Assembly: GCA_963691705.1 (NCBI GenBank)
Contig: OY829537.1
Location: 19,964,078-20,028,077, forward strand
DNA: 64,000 nt
Direction of reading: 5' to 3'
Origin: Viola odorata
Lineage: Eukaryota > Streptophyta > Magnoliopsida > Malpighiales > Violaceae
Shown: piece by piece, positions 8,993-20,725 of the stretch
Layout of the letters: every line of letters begins with the position of its first letter
Numbering within the stretch: position 1 is the first letter of the stretch
The notes under the pieces: model-generated
What the model saw: the letters and a program-made list of their open reading frames with translations, nothing else
The model's database searches: none
What the model was told of the DNA's origin: nothing
Made by a program: the position numbers and the translations under genes

Positions 8993-11328
8993 ATGGCAAA
9001 GACTCATTCTTCAAAATCTGCTGAGGAGGGAAGTTCCCAAAAATCTGTTGGGGAGGAGAAGATCAATAATACACCCACTTCTCTTTACACTTTGCCCCTA
9101 GTTCATCGTAGGATGTCCGATTTCAATGTTCAACTCCCTGAGGGTTACTCTGTTAGTGTTGCTTCTAAGCCTCTCCACCTTAATAGTGTATTGCCCGATA
9201 ATAGTAGGATATTGTATGCCAAGTTGTTTGATCATGGGTTTCGGCTCCCCCTTGATCCGCTTGTAAAACGGTTGCTGGCCGATTCTGACTTGAATCCGGC
9301 TCAAATGAGTCCTAACGCAATTTGCGTTGTTAGTGCTTTTGCGGCGTTATGCCGGTTCAAAGGGATTGAATCCCCTTCGCTAGCGTTGCTTCATGATATT
9401 TTCCAATTGTATTCTCGCAAAGGGGTAATAGCAATATCACCCTGCTATGATGATAACTCACTGAAGCCATTCACTTGGAAACTCATGGGTATCGAGTCTT
9501 CTGTTTCTAGCTGGAAAGAAGGATTTTTTGTTATTGACCTGCCCGAGCCCTTATGGAGAACCGATTTTAACGAAGAAATTAAAGATGGGGCTTGGGGTAG
9601 CAGAAAACCACTTTCCGACCCGGAAGATAGTTGGTTAAAGACGCTGCTCCAAATGGACTTTAGCGTTGACACTCGTAAGGTGGCAAACGGAGTGGAAGTT
9701 ACAGAGTGTAAAATGGGTGAGTGTTTACCCTTCTTTCTTCGCGTTGCTGGGAAATGCTAACGCTAATATTTTTTCATAAATATGCAGTGGTTCCGCTCGG
9801 TTGGGAGCCTGAATATATTTGGAGGAAAAGGAAAAGGGAGCAAAAGAAAAGGGAGCAAGCTGTCGCCGCTGCTGCTGCCGCTGAAGGTGGGGCTACCGGT
9901 GTTACTTTAGCCATGCCGCTTTCTCAAGGAGTTGCCGTCATTAACGGCACTGTTCAAGCGTCGTCTTCACGAGCGTGTGTCACAAGATGGAAGAGAAGCA
10001 AAAAAGCAACCATCGTGCCTCCCGTTCTTTCTCAGGCTACCTCTTCTTCAGAAGTGTCTGCTAGTTCAATTCCTTCTAGAATTCCCTTGGTTTCCCTTTC
10101 TGCTCAGGTACCTTTATCTGTTGCCCCTACTGCTTTCTCCGTTCTTCTGCAGTTTCCTTATTACATTTCATTTCCTTAGGAAATTGGCACCACTTCCACT
10201 CATTCTCTTCCTCACGAAGATATCTCATTTGCAAGTGAGATGGCCGAGCGCCAGAAGAAGGCTCGTCACGACCTTCAAAATAGCCCGCCGTCATCCGGCG
10301 TTAATCCTCCCTTGACAATTTCCGCAGAAGGTGGCGCACCTTTCGGGCAACCACAAGGTGCTAACCTTGTTAGCGATCTCCACGATTTTGCTGATTCTCC
10401 GCTCCATTCTACTTCTACCACTGCGGGTTTTAACTCAGACATGTTGGGTTTTGAGGCACTCGGCGGTGGTGAGTCTTTTGTCTCTACCGTAGGGGGTTCC
10501 GCTAACCACCCTGCTTCTCCTCCTACTCTGTCTTTTATTCCTTTGTCTCCGCCTCCTACCGCAAGGGGCAATTCTGCTTCTGACTTGATGGTTGGTGTTA
10601 CTTCATACGTTCCTCCCACCTTTCCCACTCATCGGGTTAACTTGGGTGGCTTTAGAGAGAAAGCTTTTCAAGACTTGGAGACTGATGGCGTTGAGACTAT
10701 TCTTGCATCTACATCTCTGTTGGCGGCTCAAATAATGTCGCATCAAGGGGAAAGGGATGTATTTTTAGCCAAGGCTCACCAAGGGCGCATAGATTTCCTT
10801 CGTTCTCAGATATTTTCTTCCTTCTGCCATGCCCATTACATGGATGAGGCTAACTCTAGGGAGGCAGCGGACAAGCAAAGGGAAATAGACGGATTGATGA
10901 CTGAGCGTCAGAGACTTTTGGACACTACGACGGCTTCCAAACAAGAGGCGGAAATGGCTAGGCAAGAGTCAAAGGTTGCTAAGCAAGAGGCGAAGGCTGC
11001 TAGGCTTGCGTTAGAAGAAGAAAAACAGAAGGGTACCATTCTAAGCACACGCCTTTCTGAGGAAGAGGCCGGGCTAGCGTCAGAAAGGCATAGAAATGCT
11101 GAATTGTCTACCGAGCTTAGCCTTTCTACTGAGAAATGTCGTTGGTATCTGAGGGAGGGAGCAATGATTATGTCGGAGGGCTTCATGCGTAATTATGGGG
11201 TGGACCGCCTTCGGGTTGACGTTCTTTCTGAATATTTTGAGGAAAGGTCTTCGCATGTGTTCGACGAGGATTTCTATAACGCAAAGGCCGCCAAGCAGAG
11301 AGAAAACAACGCGTCAGCCGCTTCTTAG
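8993..11328 (+). CDS. G4: three-exon GFRLP-domain antisense gene (element A)
   Basis: Three open exons can be joined in frame: 8993-9716, 9788-10107 and 10180-11328. Introns of 71 and 72 bases have GT and AG ends and phases 1 and 0, as in B and C. Exon 1 encodes the GFRLP domain (DHGFRLPLDPLV, LNPAQMSPNAIC, AISPCYDDNSLKPFTWKL). Exon 2 starts VVPLGWEPEYI, then a Lys/Arg/Glu-rich helix and a Ser/Ala-rich linker. Exon 3 has a basic RQKKAR patch, a HRVNLGGF motif, a long coiled coil (AEMARQESKVAKQEAKAARL) and a conserved C-terminal block. The product is about 730 residues and intact, the best preserved large antisense gene in the window. The first part resembles Tat additional ORFs (Transposase_28-like). 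Its role in the element is unknown; DNA or chromatin binding is inference. Confidence 0.8.
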
Positions 11329-11875
11329 GCCTCACACTTTGCTTTTTGATTTTTGCTGTTAGCATGTCTTTATCTATCCTTTGAGGATTTTTTGTAATCT
11401 TGACAATATCAGCTTTTCTTTAGACCATTGCCTTTTGTCTATGATTTCTTTGTTGATCTTGCCTCATGACATTACTGCCACAACATGGTTAGTAAACTTC
11501 ATTACTAAAATCACAATGATGTGGTCATCGTACCTTATGCGGTTAATCAACCGTTGCGTTTGCATGTACACACCATTCATGGGCGCCAAGGTATTTCTGT
11601 CTTTAGAGACAGTATTTTTGCGATAGTCACAATGACTTGTTCTCTAAGGAAGACTTCTCTGCAGTGTCTCTGCTTGCTCTTTTCTCTGTTGAGAATCAGG
11701 AAATTATTTCTTCGTGTCGTATGTCTAACGCTGCATTATCATTATCTCTTTGATGATGTTTCGAAGGACAAATCACTATTATTTCCACTCATGCTGTGTA
11801 TAGTTTGATGCCGCCCTTTGTTGTTAGGGGGATCGCTTAGCCTTGCTAAGTTTGTTCATGATATTGTTGTTGTGA
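11329..11875. other. Element A spacer after G4
   Basis: Sequence between the G4 stop and the conserved hairpin. It contains short T-rich and AATCTTG-like stretches that may hold the G4 poly(A) site. No conserved ORF is seen; the two small overlapping plus-strand ORFs here have no counterparts in B or C. Confidence 0.45.
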
Positions 11876-11943
11876 TAGAGATATCTCTCCAGCCCAACTT
11901 CACCGGGTATCAACCGCTCGGTTACTGGCTGGGATATCTCTCT
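11876..11943 (+). ncRNA. Conserved structured element (hairpin) after G4, element A
   Basis: AGAGATATC...CCAGCC on the left pairs with GGCTGGGATATCTCT on the right, with a 3-base bulge. Inside it lie AACTTCACCGGGT and CGGTTACTGGCTGG. The inner sequence is kept in B (35592-35638, opposite strand) and C (55141-55187), while the outer arms differ. Whether it acts as RNA or DNA is not known. Confidence 0.55.
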
Positions 11944-11959
11944 TTATTTCAAATGCCAA

Positions 11960-12475
11960 CGATCGGCTTGGGGCGTGCCTCGTCTTAGTGAGCCGTCTGA
12001 TCAGGACCGACCATCACAAGGATAGGATTTTCACTCCCAAGCGTTGAAACCTCGTGTCCCTGGAGCGTGCCTCATCTTAGTAGTCCGTCTGTGTGAGCAC
12101 GGTTGCCACAAGGATAGGATTTTCACTTCCAGGACAAAGTTACTATCTCCTTGGGGCGTGCCTCGTCTCAGTGGCCCGTCTGTGTGAGCACGGCTACCAC
12201 AAGGATAGGATTTTCACTCCCAAGGATGTCGGGACATGCCTCATCTTAATGGGTTGTCTATATGAGCACGGTTGCCACAAGGATAGGATTTTCACTCCCG
12301 GGGGCGTTGGGGCGTGCCTTGTCTTAATGGGCAGTCTGTGTTAGCACGGTCGCCATAAGGATAGGATTTTCACTCCCAACGTTGTTTATGCCAGGGCATG
12401 CCTCGTCTTAGTGAGTTGTCTAATCAGGACCAGCCATCACAAGGATAGGATTTTCACTCCTGGCATTCTTCGTTA
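11960..12475. repeat. Tandem repeat, ~77-95 bp unit, six copies (element A)
   Basis: Each unit carries GGGCGTGCCTCGTCTTAGTG, then a CGTCTG or GATCAGGACC stretch, then CACAAGGATAGGATTTTCAC. The same core forms arrays at the equivalent place in B and C, between the converging ends of G4 and pol. Confidence 0.88.
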
Positions 12476-12560
12476 TCTGCATATTATTGGCCACAACGTG
12501 CACAAAGAATGCCTTTGATTCATGCGTTAGAGCAATGCTAAAAATGTCAAGCGGGAAAGA

Positions 12561-15500
12561 TCAACTTCTAGCATGATATAATTTCAAACGAGCTATATTC
12601 CAAGAGTTTGGTAAGGGAGTATCGTCAAGTGTTTCCAAATGATACGCTCCCTTTCCGATGACGTGGTTGACGCGATATGGCCCGTCCCAATTCGGGCTGA
12701 GTTTTCCCATGCGTTGCCCTGCCGCTCGCTTGTCTCTAAGCACTAAATCTCCCGCTTTGACCAGCCGCTCTTTGAGTTGCCTATTATGATATTGCGCCAT
12801 TTTTCTTTTGTAATGCAAGGTTTTCAAGAGAGCCTCCTCTTGTACCTCTGGTAGTGCATCGAGGTTAGCACATGACCTTTCCTCATTTATTTCTTCATTG
12901 AAATATGCCACTCGAAGGCTTAAGGTGTCAATTTCTACCGACGTGACAGCCTCTGCGCCAAAGGCTAACGCAAAGGGGGTTTCTTCTATGGTGGTTTTGA
13001 CGGTCATGTGATTGGCCCACATTACATACGGCAGTTCGTCTGCCCATTTCTTTTTAGAACCTTCTAGGTTCCTTTTGATGCCACTGAGGATACTGTGATT
13101 GGTCACTTCTGCCTGACCATTGGTTTGCGGGTGTGCTACAGAAGAGAATCTCTGTTCGATTTGGAATTCTACGTACTGATTTCTGAAAAATTGGCTCGTG
13201 AATTGCGTTCCATTGTCGCTGACCAATATGCGAGTACCCCGAATCGCATTATGACTTGATATTTAAAGAAACGCCAGATCTTTTCCGTGGTAATGTTGGC
13301 TACCGCCTCTGCTTCTGCCCGTTTTGTGAAATAGTCTACCACCACGACTACAAATTTTTGTTGAGACCTGGCTTTTGGAAACGGGCCCAAAATATCGATT
13401 CCCCATTTGGCAAACGGGCAAGGAGCGATAATTTCTGAGATTTGTACGACTGGTCTTCGGGGAATCTTAGCGTATTCCTAGCATTTTTGACAAGATTTCA
13501 CAAAGTTGTAATAGTCTCTGCGAATGGTGGGCCAGTAGAATCCTAACCAAAAGACTTATGCCGCTAGGGTGTCACCAGCCACGTGCATGCCACATATTCC
13601 TTCGTGGATTTCTCGCAAGGTGTGGAGGCCTTCCCGCTCCGTTATGCACTTTGCGGCTGGATGAGAGAAACATTTTCGAATCAACTCCCCGTTGTAGTAT
13701 GTACATCGTGCCACTTGTTTCAAAATTTTCCTCTTTTTTGTGTTATCTACTGGCAACTCATCATGTTTCAAATATTTCACAACGGGGATTCTCCAGTCAC
13801 TCTCCGCTTCTTCCACACAAAGAGACACTTGTTCTTCCATGAAAGAAGGCATTGGTATCTCACCATAGTGCACATCTTTGGGTATGGAGGCTTCCGGGTT
13901 GGCTGCCATTTTAGCAAGATTATCAGCCTCAGCATTATCTTCTCAAGGAATATGCTCAAAGCAGACTTGAATGCCTTTTTCTGTATTTCCGTTAGCTCAC
14001 GTTTTACTTTTGTAAGATATTGGACCATGATAGGCTCTCGGGCTTGGGAGTTTCCCAAGACTTGATCTATTTTCAGTTTAGAGTCCCCACGTATCTTTAG
14101 CTGTGGATCACGCACCATTCCTGCATCGTGTGTAGTTTCAACAGAGAAACTATTGCCTATCCTAAGTCCTGCCAGTAGCGCTTCATACTCAGCCACGTTG
14201 TTGGACAGTGGTTGCAAAATTCTAATGGCATAGCGTATCTGCATGTCATTGGGTCCAGTCATGAAAATTCCTTCACCGGCTAACTCTTGATTTTTGGCTC
14301 TGTCCACGTGGATGATCCATGTGTCATTATATGTGTCTGGGGACGGGAGATCTGAGTCTTCACCTTCCCCTTTCGGTGGGTCCACCGATGGCTCTTGTGT
14401 GAATGTGCATTCTGCTATGAAGTCTGCTAACACTTGGGCTTTGATGGACGGTCTGGCCTTATATTGCAACCCATATTGCTCAAGTTCGATCGCCCAAATC
14501 AGCATTCTTCCTGAAGACTCAGGTTTCCTGAAAATTTTCCTCAATGGCTGATCAGTGAGTACTACGACAGGATGAGCTTGGAAGTACTGATCCATCTTCC
14601 GCGTTGCCTGTACTAGGGCAAATGCTATTTTCTTGATGTGAGCATACCGTAATTCGGCGTCTTTCAGTATGTGACTGACAAAGAATACGAGGTGATGAAT
14701 ATGTCTATCGCTCCGTACAAGGATAACACTGACCACCTCGTCGGCGACACCCAGATATAAATATAAGGCGTCGCCTAGTTCAGGTCTCGTCAGCACTAGG
14801 TCGGATGAGAGGTAGGCTTTTATGCCGGCAAATGCTTCTTCACATTCTTCTGTCCACACAAAGTGGGCTTTCTTGCGAATGACCTTGAAGAAAGGTAGGC
14901 ATCTTTCGCCTTGTTTAGAAATAAATCGCCCTAACGCAATAATGCATCCTGTGAGATTTTGCACTTCCTTGACGGTTCGAGGAGATATCATATCCTGAAT
15001 TGTCTTTACTTTCGAAGGGTTAGGCTGGATGCCTTTCTGGCTGACCACGTAGCCTAAGAATTTGCCCGTTTGGAATGCAAACATGCATTTACGGGGGTTC
15101 AACTTCATCTTGTATTCTCTCATTAAGCTGAAAACTTCTTCCAAATCAGCCAAGTGGTCCTCGAAGCTTCGGCTTTTGACAAGTATATCGTCCACGTAGG
15201 CCTCCACCTTTTTCCCAATTTGCTTCTCAAAAACATTGTTTGTCATGCGCTGGAATGTTGCCCCAGCATTTTTCAATCCAAACGGCATCGCTGTATAGCA
15301 ATAGGTGGCCTTTGGAGTGATGAAGGCGGTCTTTTCTTCGTCCTCCACGACCATGGGGATTTGGTGATATCCCGAGTTAGCGTCTAACGAGCTTAGATAG
15401 GCGTACCCAGCGGTTTGGTCGACCAACTAATCGATTCGAGGAAGAGGATAGCAGTCTTTGGGATAGGCGTCGTTCAAATCAGTGAAGTCAATGCACATAC

Positions 15501-18302
15501 GCCAATCTCCGTTAGGTTTTGGGACTAAAATAGGATTAGCCAACCACATCGGGTATTGGACTTCTCGGATGAAGCCGACATCCATGAGTTTTGATATCTC
15601 TTTCTCGATGGCTACCATCTTTTCTGGAGAGAAAGCTCACCGCTTTTGCTGAACAGGCTTGGCGTTAGGGTTAACGTTGAGTCGGTGCTCTGCTGTTTCT
15701 CGCAAAGTTCCAGGCATATCTGCTGGTCTCCACGCGAATTCTCCTTTGCATTTATTCAATAATCGAGCTAACTGTGCGCTTTCCTCTGAGTTCAATTTTT
15801 TGCTAACCAGAAAATTTACTTCTTTGACTCCATTAACGGGAATTGACCTCATATTGTCTACTGGCTGAGTGCGCTTTTCCTCTCTATCCTCAAAGGGATC
15901 ATCCGCTACGCACACGTAACGATTGCAACTCTTTTGGGTCATGAGTAAGTAGCACTCGGCAGCTAACTTCTAGTCTCCTTTGATCGAGACCACCCCGTCC
16001 CATGAAGGGTATTTCATCTTTAGATGTTTTTGCGATATTGCAGCTCCAAAGTGGTTGAGGTATGGCCGCCCGAGTATAGCGTTGTAAGGCAATGAGAGGT
16101 CTACAACCAAGAATAACAGTTCCTCTGACCGTTTCGACGTATCCTCTCTAAAGTATACTAGTAGCGATGTAACTCCTGCCACCGGAATTGGGACCCCGTC
16201 TACTCCAATTATTGGCTTTTTACAAGGCGTTAGCTCACTGTCAGGACGCTTCATTAGGTTGTATGCCTCAAGCGAGAACAGATTGACCGCACTCCCATTG
16301 TCAACAAGGGTTCTCCTGACTCCATGGTTACCGATAACGGGTGTGACCACCAATGCATCGTTGTGTGGATAGACAATGCCTTTCTCATCCTCTTCAGAGA
16401 ACGATAACACCATTCGATCTAACGCGCTTATCGCTTCACTTTTCACTAACGCGCTTTCTCTTTTACGTTTGTCGCCAGTCACGGGTACTGACGCTATGGG
16501 TTCGTCGAAATATGGAGTGCCTCCCGCTATAATATTGATCATAGGAACATCATCCTCACTAACCACAAATGTTTCTCTATTTCTTCCGATAGGGATGGCG
16601 TTGGCTCCCGTGGCGTAAGAAGGTGCTTGCCTGTCACCGGTCACCTTATCTGTTGGATTGTTCCTGACTTCCTCCCTTACTTTAGTGGCAAATTCCCCGA
16701 GGTAGCCCTCTTCAACTAAGCACTCTATCGCTAATTTCAATTCTCTGCACACATCCGTGGAGTGCCCTTTAACTTTATAGAACTTGTAGAATGCATTTTC
16801 CCTTCCTCCCATAATTACCCCTGGTTTCACAGGTATATTCACCCCTTGGGTGGATCCATTTGCCTTCTGGTAGGGGAATTCTCGGATCTTCCTCTCGAGA
16901 AGTTACCCCTCTGCCGGTTTGAGGTTCTGGGAATGTGGTATTTTCGTTGTCCATAATCATCGGTTGGCCGCGTATCTTGGGGTATACTCTGAATTCGTTC
17001 CCTATTTTCTTCTTCCTCCATTCTCGCATAATTGTGGGCTTTCAGCCTTAACGCATCTAAAGTCAGCGATGGGTCCACCATTAAAGTATCTTGTAATTTC
17101 CCATAACGGCAATTACGTTTCAAAGCTTCCACAGCGAAGTCAATGGTAACCCCTAGCGTTAGCGACATCTCAAGATCAAAACGACTCAGGAAATCCTTCA
17201 AGGATTCTTGTGGCTTTCGGTGAATATCGAATAATGCTGCCACAGATTTTCTAATAGGGACAGTCGTGCTGAATCGGCTTAGAAATTTAGCTTCCAGTTG
17301 GGAAAAATTATCAATGGAACCTGCCGGAAGTCCCTCAAACTAGAGACGTGCTACACCTTATAGTATCATAACAAAAATTTGACATAATGCGGCGTCACTA
17401 TGGGTTTGAAACTGAACGAAATCTTTCACCTTATTGAGGTGAGAAATAGGATCCTTTGTGCCATCATATGATTCTACAGGAATTTTTACATGCCAATTGA
17501 CCATGTGATGCCTCACGCGGTGGCTGAACGGGTGACCAACGTTATCATCAGGAATCCTCTGCGGTTGATGAGGAGGAGAAGGCTCATTAAGCTGCCTTTG
17601 AGCTCGAAAATCGTACTCACGATGCCGCCTGGGAGATCGGCTACGACTTCTTGGCGTTCGAGTTCGATCTCTCCTGCTACTCGACCTCTCATTGTGCCTA
17701 GGAGATGGGTCCCTGAACATCTCACCTCGCCTATTATCCCAATGATCTCTATATTCACCGTCCCATCGTTCCCCTTCAGGGACAGGAGCTTCCCTCCTAT
17801 GTTGCTCAGACGGTTCAACACGTCTATGCGCAAGTTGCATGACATTGACAGGGGTTGATGTCAAAGGTAGGGATAACGGAAAACCTCTAGATTGTTGAGG
17901 TGACAATGGTCGGTCAGTGACGATGGATGGAGTAAAGACTATATGAGAAGGCACGTTAGGTCCCGAAACATGAGGTGTAAATCCTGCAACTAATTCTGTC
18001 AGCTGGTCTAGTTGGGCTTGAAGGGCCGATATTGAATTCGCGAGAGGATTGCCTGTGCCATCTACCGTAGGTGCCCTCGAATGGGGGATAGAATAACTGG
18101 GTCCCGCTATCTGGGATAAAGGAGTATATACCTGAGATACAAATGTTCCCGCTGTTTGTTTAAAAGAGGGATCCGACATGCCTGGTGAAACTTCTTGCAC
18201 CGTGATGGAAGCGTCAGTGGTGGCAAAAGGGAAAAGTCACCTACGAGTAGAAAATGGGAGGCTAGAAGACTGGGACAACACGGGATCTGAGTCGGAAGCC
18301 AT
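12561..18302 (-). pseudogene. Gag-pol of element A (Tat lineage), inactivated
   Basis: Read from 18302 (MASDSDP) toward lower coordinates. Gag has an Arg/Ser-rich tract (RTRTPRSRSRSPRRHR), a Retrotrans_gag region (about 17450-17050) and a knuckle-like CX2HX4HX4C remnant (the first Cys now Tyr) near 16770. The protease has VDNGSAVN and AILGRPYL. Reverse transcriptase has YVDD near 15190. A degenerate RNase H is followed by a second RNase H (HVDRA, EYEALLAGL, GDSKLKI), a Tat-lineage trait. Integrase ends with the GPYRV box and stops at 12561. Damage includes stops in gag (near 18240, 17358-17360 and 17340-17342), after protease (near 15970), at 15637, at 15427-15429 in RT and several in integrase, plus frameshifts near 13970 and 13230. 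Not autonomous. Confidence 0.93.
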
Positions 18303-18369
18303 AATCCTCTAAATTTCAAGAAAACAGAGCTTGGCTATTAAGGATGCTCACTTAATAAAACCAAAGCTC

Positions 18370-18387
18370 TCAATGAAAGCACCAATT
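18370..18387 (-). other. Primer binding site of element A
   Basis: On the minus strand TTGGTGCTTTCATTGAGAG directly follows the LTR end. The TGG start is expected to pair with the CCA end of a tRNA. The same site occurs in B and C. I do not name the tRNA from sequence alone. Confidence 0.75.
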
Positions 18388-20534
18388 TGATAAGATTCAG
18401 ACTCTTTGCTGAAGGGTAGTAGAGGAATATGGTTCTTGGGGTCGGCTGTCCTTAGCGCCCGATGTACCTGCAAAGCGCCGGAGGGGGTCTTCGGCGTAAA
18501 CACTCCGATGCTTAAGTCAGTAAGAGCTATGGAAATAGTAGAGCTTTGGCTAGCAATCTCAGGCTTACCTTCCTCCTTTGTTGCGGAGGTATTTATAGGC
18601 AAAAGTGGAGTATTTCTGGGTGATCTTGGTAACAAGGTGTTAACGCGCCCGTCAGGGGGGGTTAGAGTTCCCCGTTGATAGAGTGTGTTATCGTTGCGTT
18701 AGATATATGTATGGGGGTAGGCGTTACCTAGGTAAGGCAACGCCTATGCTTCTCACGGGATGCCTGGTTTGGTATGGGATGGGATAACGCCCTGTGTCAT
18801 GACGAAGTGACGTGTGGGACCCCCTCGCTGATGTCGACCATCCCAGTATCAGTCACATAGAGAGAGGTGATTGACGTCTATTTTCATGCATTTTTACCAT
18901 CTTAAACTACCTTGTTTATGGTGAAAATGGTGCCTTTCACGTCAATCTATCTGCTTTTAAAGGAAATGAAGGAAATATCAACTTTCAGCACAAACTAGCA
19001 ATCTTGGGCGCAGTCTTGGCTAAGACTGCCGATCTAAAGACGTGCAAAGCTAGGAGTCTTGGAATGCTATTGATGGAGTGTGGATGACAGCTGGATTTGT
19101 GCTGGAGGAAATAGAGAAAAGCTATCTTTGGAGCAAAAATCAGACAAATGACCAATCTTAACTAAGACAAAATAATCTTAGCTAAGATTGCCAAGAAACG
19201 TGATATACTAGGAGTCACAGGATTTTGAGCTAAAATAGTGGATTTGACAGCCGGAGACAGCTAGAGAAGATCAGACATGATCCAAGATTGCATCCTTTGA
19301 AGGATTATCCTCTACTTGAACAAACAATTCTATTTCTAGTTTGATTTTATTTTATTTCGAATTTAAACAATGTTATCTTTATCTTTTGAAGTTTTGAATT
19401 TGGAAAGGAACGTGATTGGTGGGGACTCTAACCTTATTTAAGGTTAGGGAAGGCTGTCAATTAGGGGATCTTCTTCCATCTTCTTTTCTTCTGGTTCTTG
19501 TAAACATTTTGCTGCAATTATTCTTTTGTCTTCTTAATTATTATGTCTAGTAGCTAAACACTTAATTCTTGGTAAGGGTTGAGTGAGCATACTTGTTATT
19601 CGTGAGACCGATCTGTTCTTATTATCCTTTCAATTGTAATTGATTCAAGTTCTGTTTTAACAAACCGGTTCCCGTCTAGGCTAAGACTCGATCAATCTTA
19701 GGCAAGACGACGAATTTGCAGCCAGTCACTGAGGGGACGAGCGAAACTGAAGTGACGAAGTAGGCAGCTAACCTCGCGGGGGTTAGTGAGTTTGAATCGA
19801 TATAGGCCTAACCAGATTGACAACCTAGGGCTCCGAGTTGGGAGTAGCTTGGCCTAGACTCTGTCTTTCCCTACGCCATTGAGAAAATGCATGTGCCTCA
19901 AGCCAGCAGCCAATTGGATAAACCCTTTAACCAGCAAGGTGTCCACTGGCCAGGATCACTAGGAAAGGGGGTACCCTCCAAGTGATTTGAATAGGAGGAA
20001 AGTAGGATTGGAAAGGGGTTCCTCCCAATCTATAGCAGAGTTATGAGAGAGAAGGAGAAAATCTAAGGTCGATGATCGATTAAACAAGTAAAGCGCTCAC
20101 GAATTCGCCCTTACCAAGAATCTACCCCACATCAATCCACAACCAATCTCCTCCGCCAATCTTAGCTAAGATTCATTTCTGCCTAAGATTATTTCTTTAT
20201 TTAATGTCTTGTTCTTTTTAATTGCTTTGTTTATCTTAACTGCAGAACAAAACCCCTCAACTCCAGTGACGAGGAAGTCGAGTGAAGACTACAAAACTCC
20301 AACAAGATCTCTGTGGACGAACCTCTTATCACGATCTACAAGTCCATTGTGGACAGTGTTAAGTTGTATCCCCTAACCCATTTTTATATCATTTTATACA
20401 ACTACATTTGATGCCCTCGACACGCAATCAAGAGGCGATAGCCTCGATGCTATTAGAGCGGTAGGAACAACAGCTTTACCCCCACCGCGGGGTATAAGAC
20501 GAAAATGCCCTTATCGTTAGGAGTATTGTTATCA
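18388..20534 (-). repeat. Element A 5' LTR, interrupted by a solo LTR
   Basis: Partner of 3148-4223. It starts TGATAAG at 18388 and ends TTATCA at 20534. The minus-strand TATA box lies near 18587-18594. The leader hairpin is kept, with one C-to-T change that leaves a G-U pair. Removing 18868-20435 leaves 579 bp. Confidence 0.9.
18868..20430. mobile_element. Solo LTR 2, inside the A 5' LTR
   Basis: 1563 bp, starting TGATTG and ending CAATCA, flanked by AGAGG at 18863-18867 and 20431-20435. The right end matches solo LTR 1. A possible TATA (CTTATTTAAGG near 19433) and a TCTCTGTGGACGAACC motif near the end look LTR-like. There is no long ORF. It is about three times longer than solo LTR 1, which may be internally deleted. 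Confidence 0.78.
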
Positions 20535-20725
20535 TCGCAAAGATGAGATCCGAGCGGGGATACCGCAATTGTCGGAAGTCGATGAAGAGATGAGATCATA
20601 GCGGGGATACCATAAAATTTGGAAGTCGAGGAAGATAAGAGATCCGAGCGGGGATACCGCAAACTTTGGACTTTGAGGAAGAAATGTGATCCGAGCGGGA
20701 ATACCGCAAAATTCAGATTTTGTGT
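20535..20725. repeat. Tandem repeat of element O, right part
   Basis: Continuation of the array at 3000-3147: units with GATCCGAGCGGGGATACCGCA at about 40-bp spacing. The first bases, TCGCA, are the right target duplication of element A. Confidence 0.8.

Larger units (their letters stand above)
3148..20534 (-). mobile_element. Element A, Tat-lineage Ty3/Gypsy retrotransposon with antisense gene cassette
   Basis: Complete 17.4-kb LTR element inserted in element O, flanked by CCGCA (3143-3147) and TCGCA (20535-20539). LTR ends are TGATAA and TTATCA. Gag-pol runs on the minus strand from 18302 to 12561. On the plus strand four genes (G1 4437, G2 5311, G3 6200, G4 8993) fill the space between the 3' LTR and integrase. 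With its two solo-LTR insertions and one target copy each removed, both LTRs are exactly 579 bp and differ at about 28 positions, making A the oldest of the three full-length copies. Gag-pol is too broken to be autonomous; G1, G2 and G4 remain open. Confidence 0.92.

Noticed and set aside
16376..16618. Plus-strand ORFs across the protease of element A
   Set aside because: Antisense shadow of the gag-pol frame with no separate homologue.
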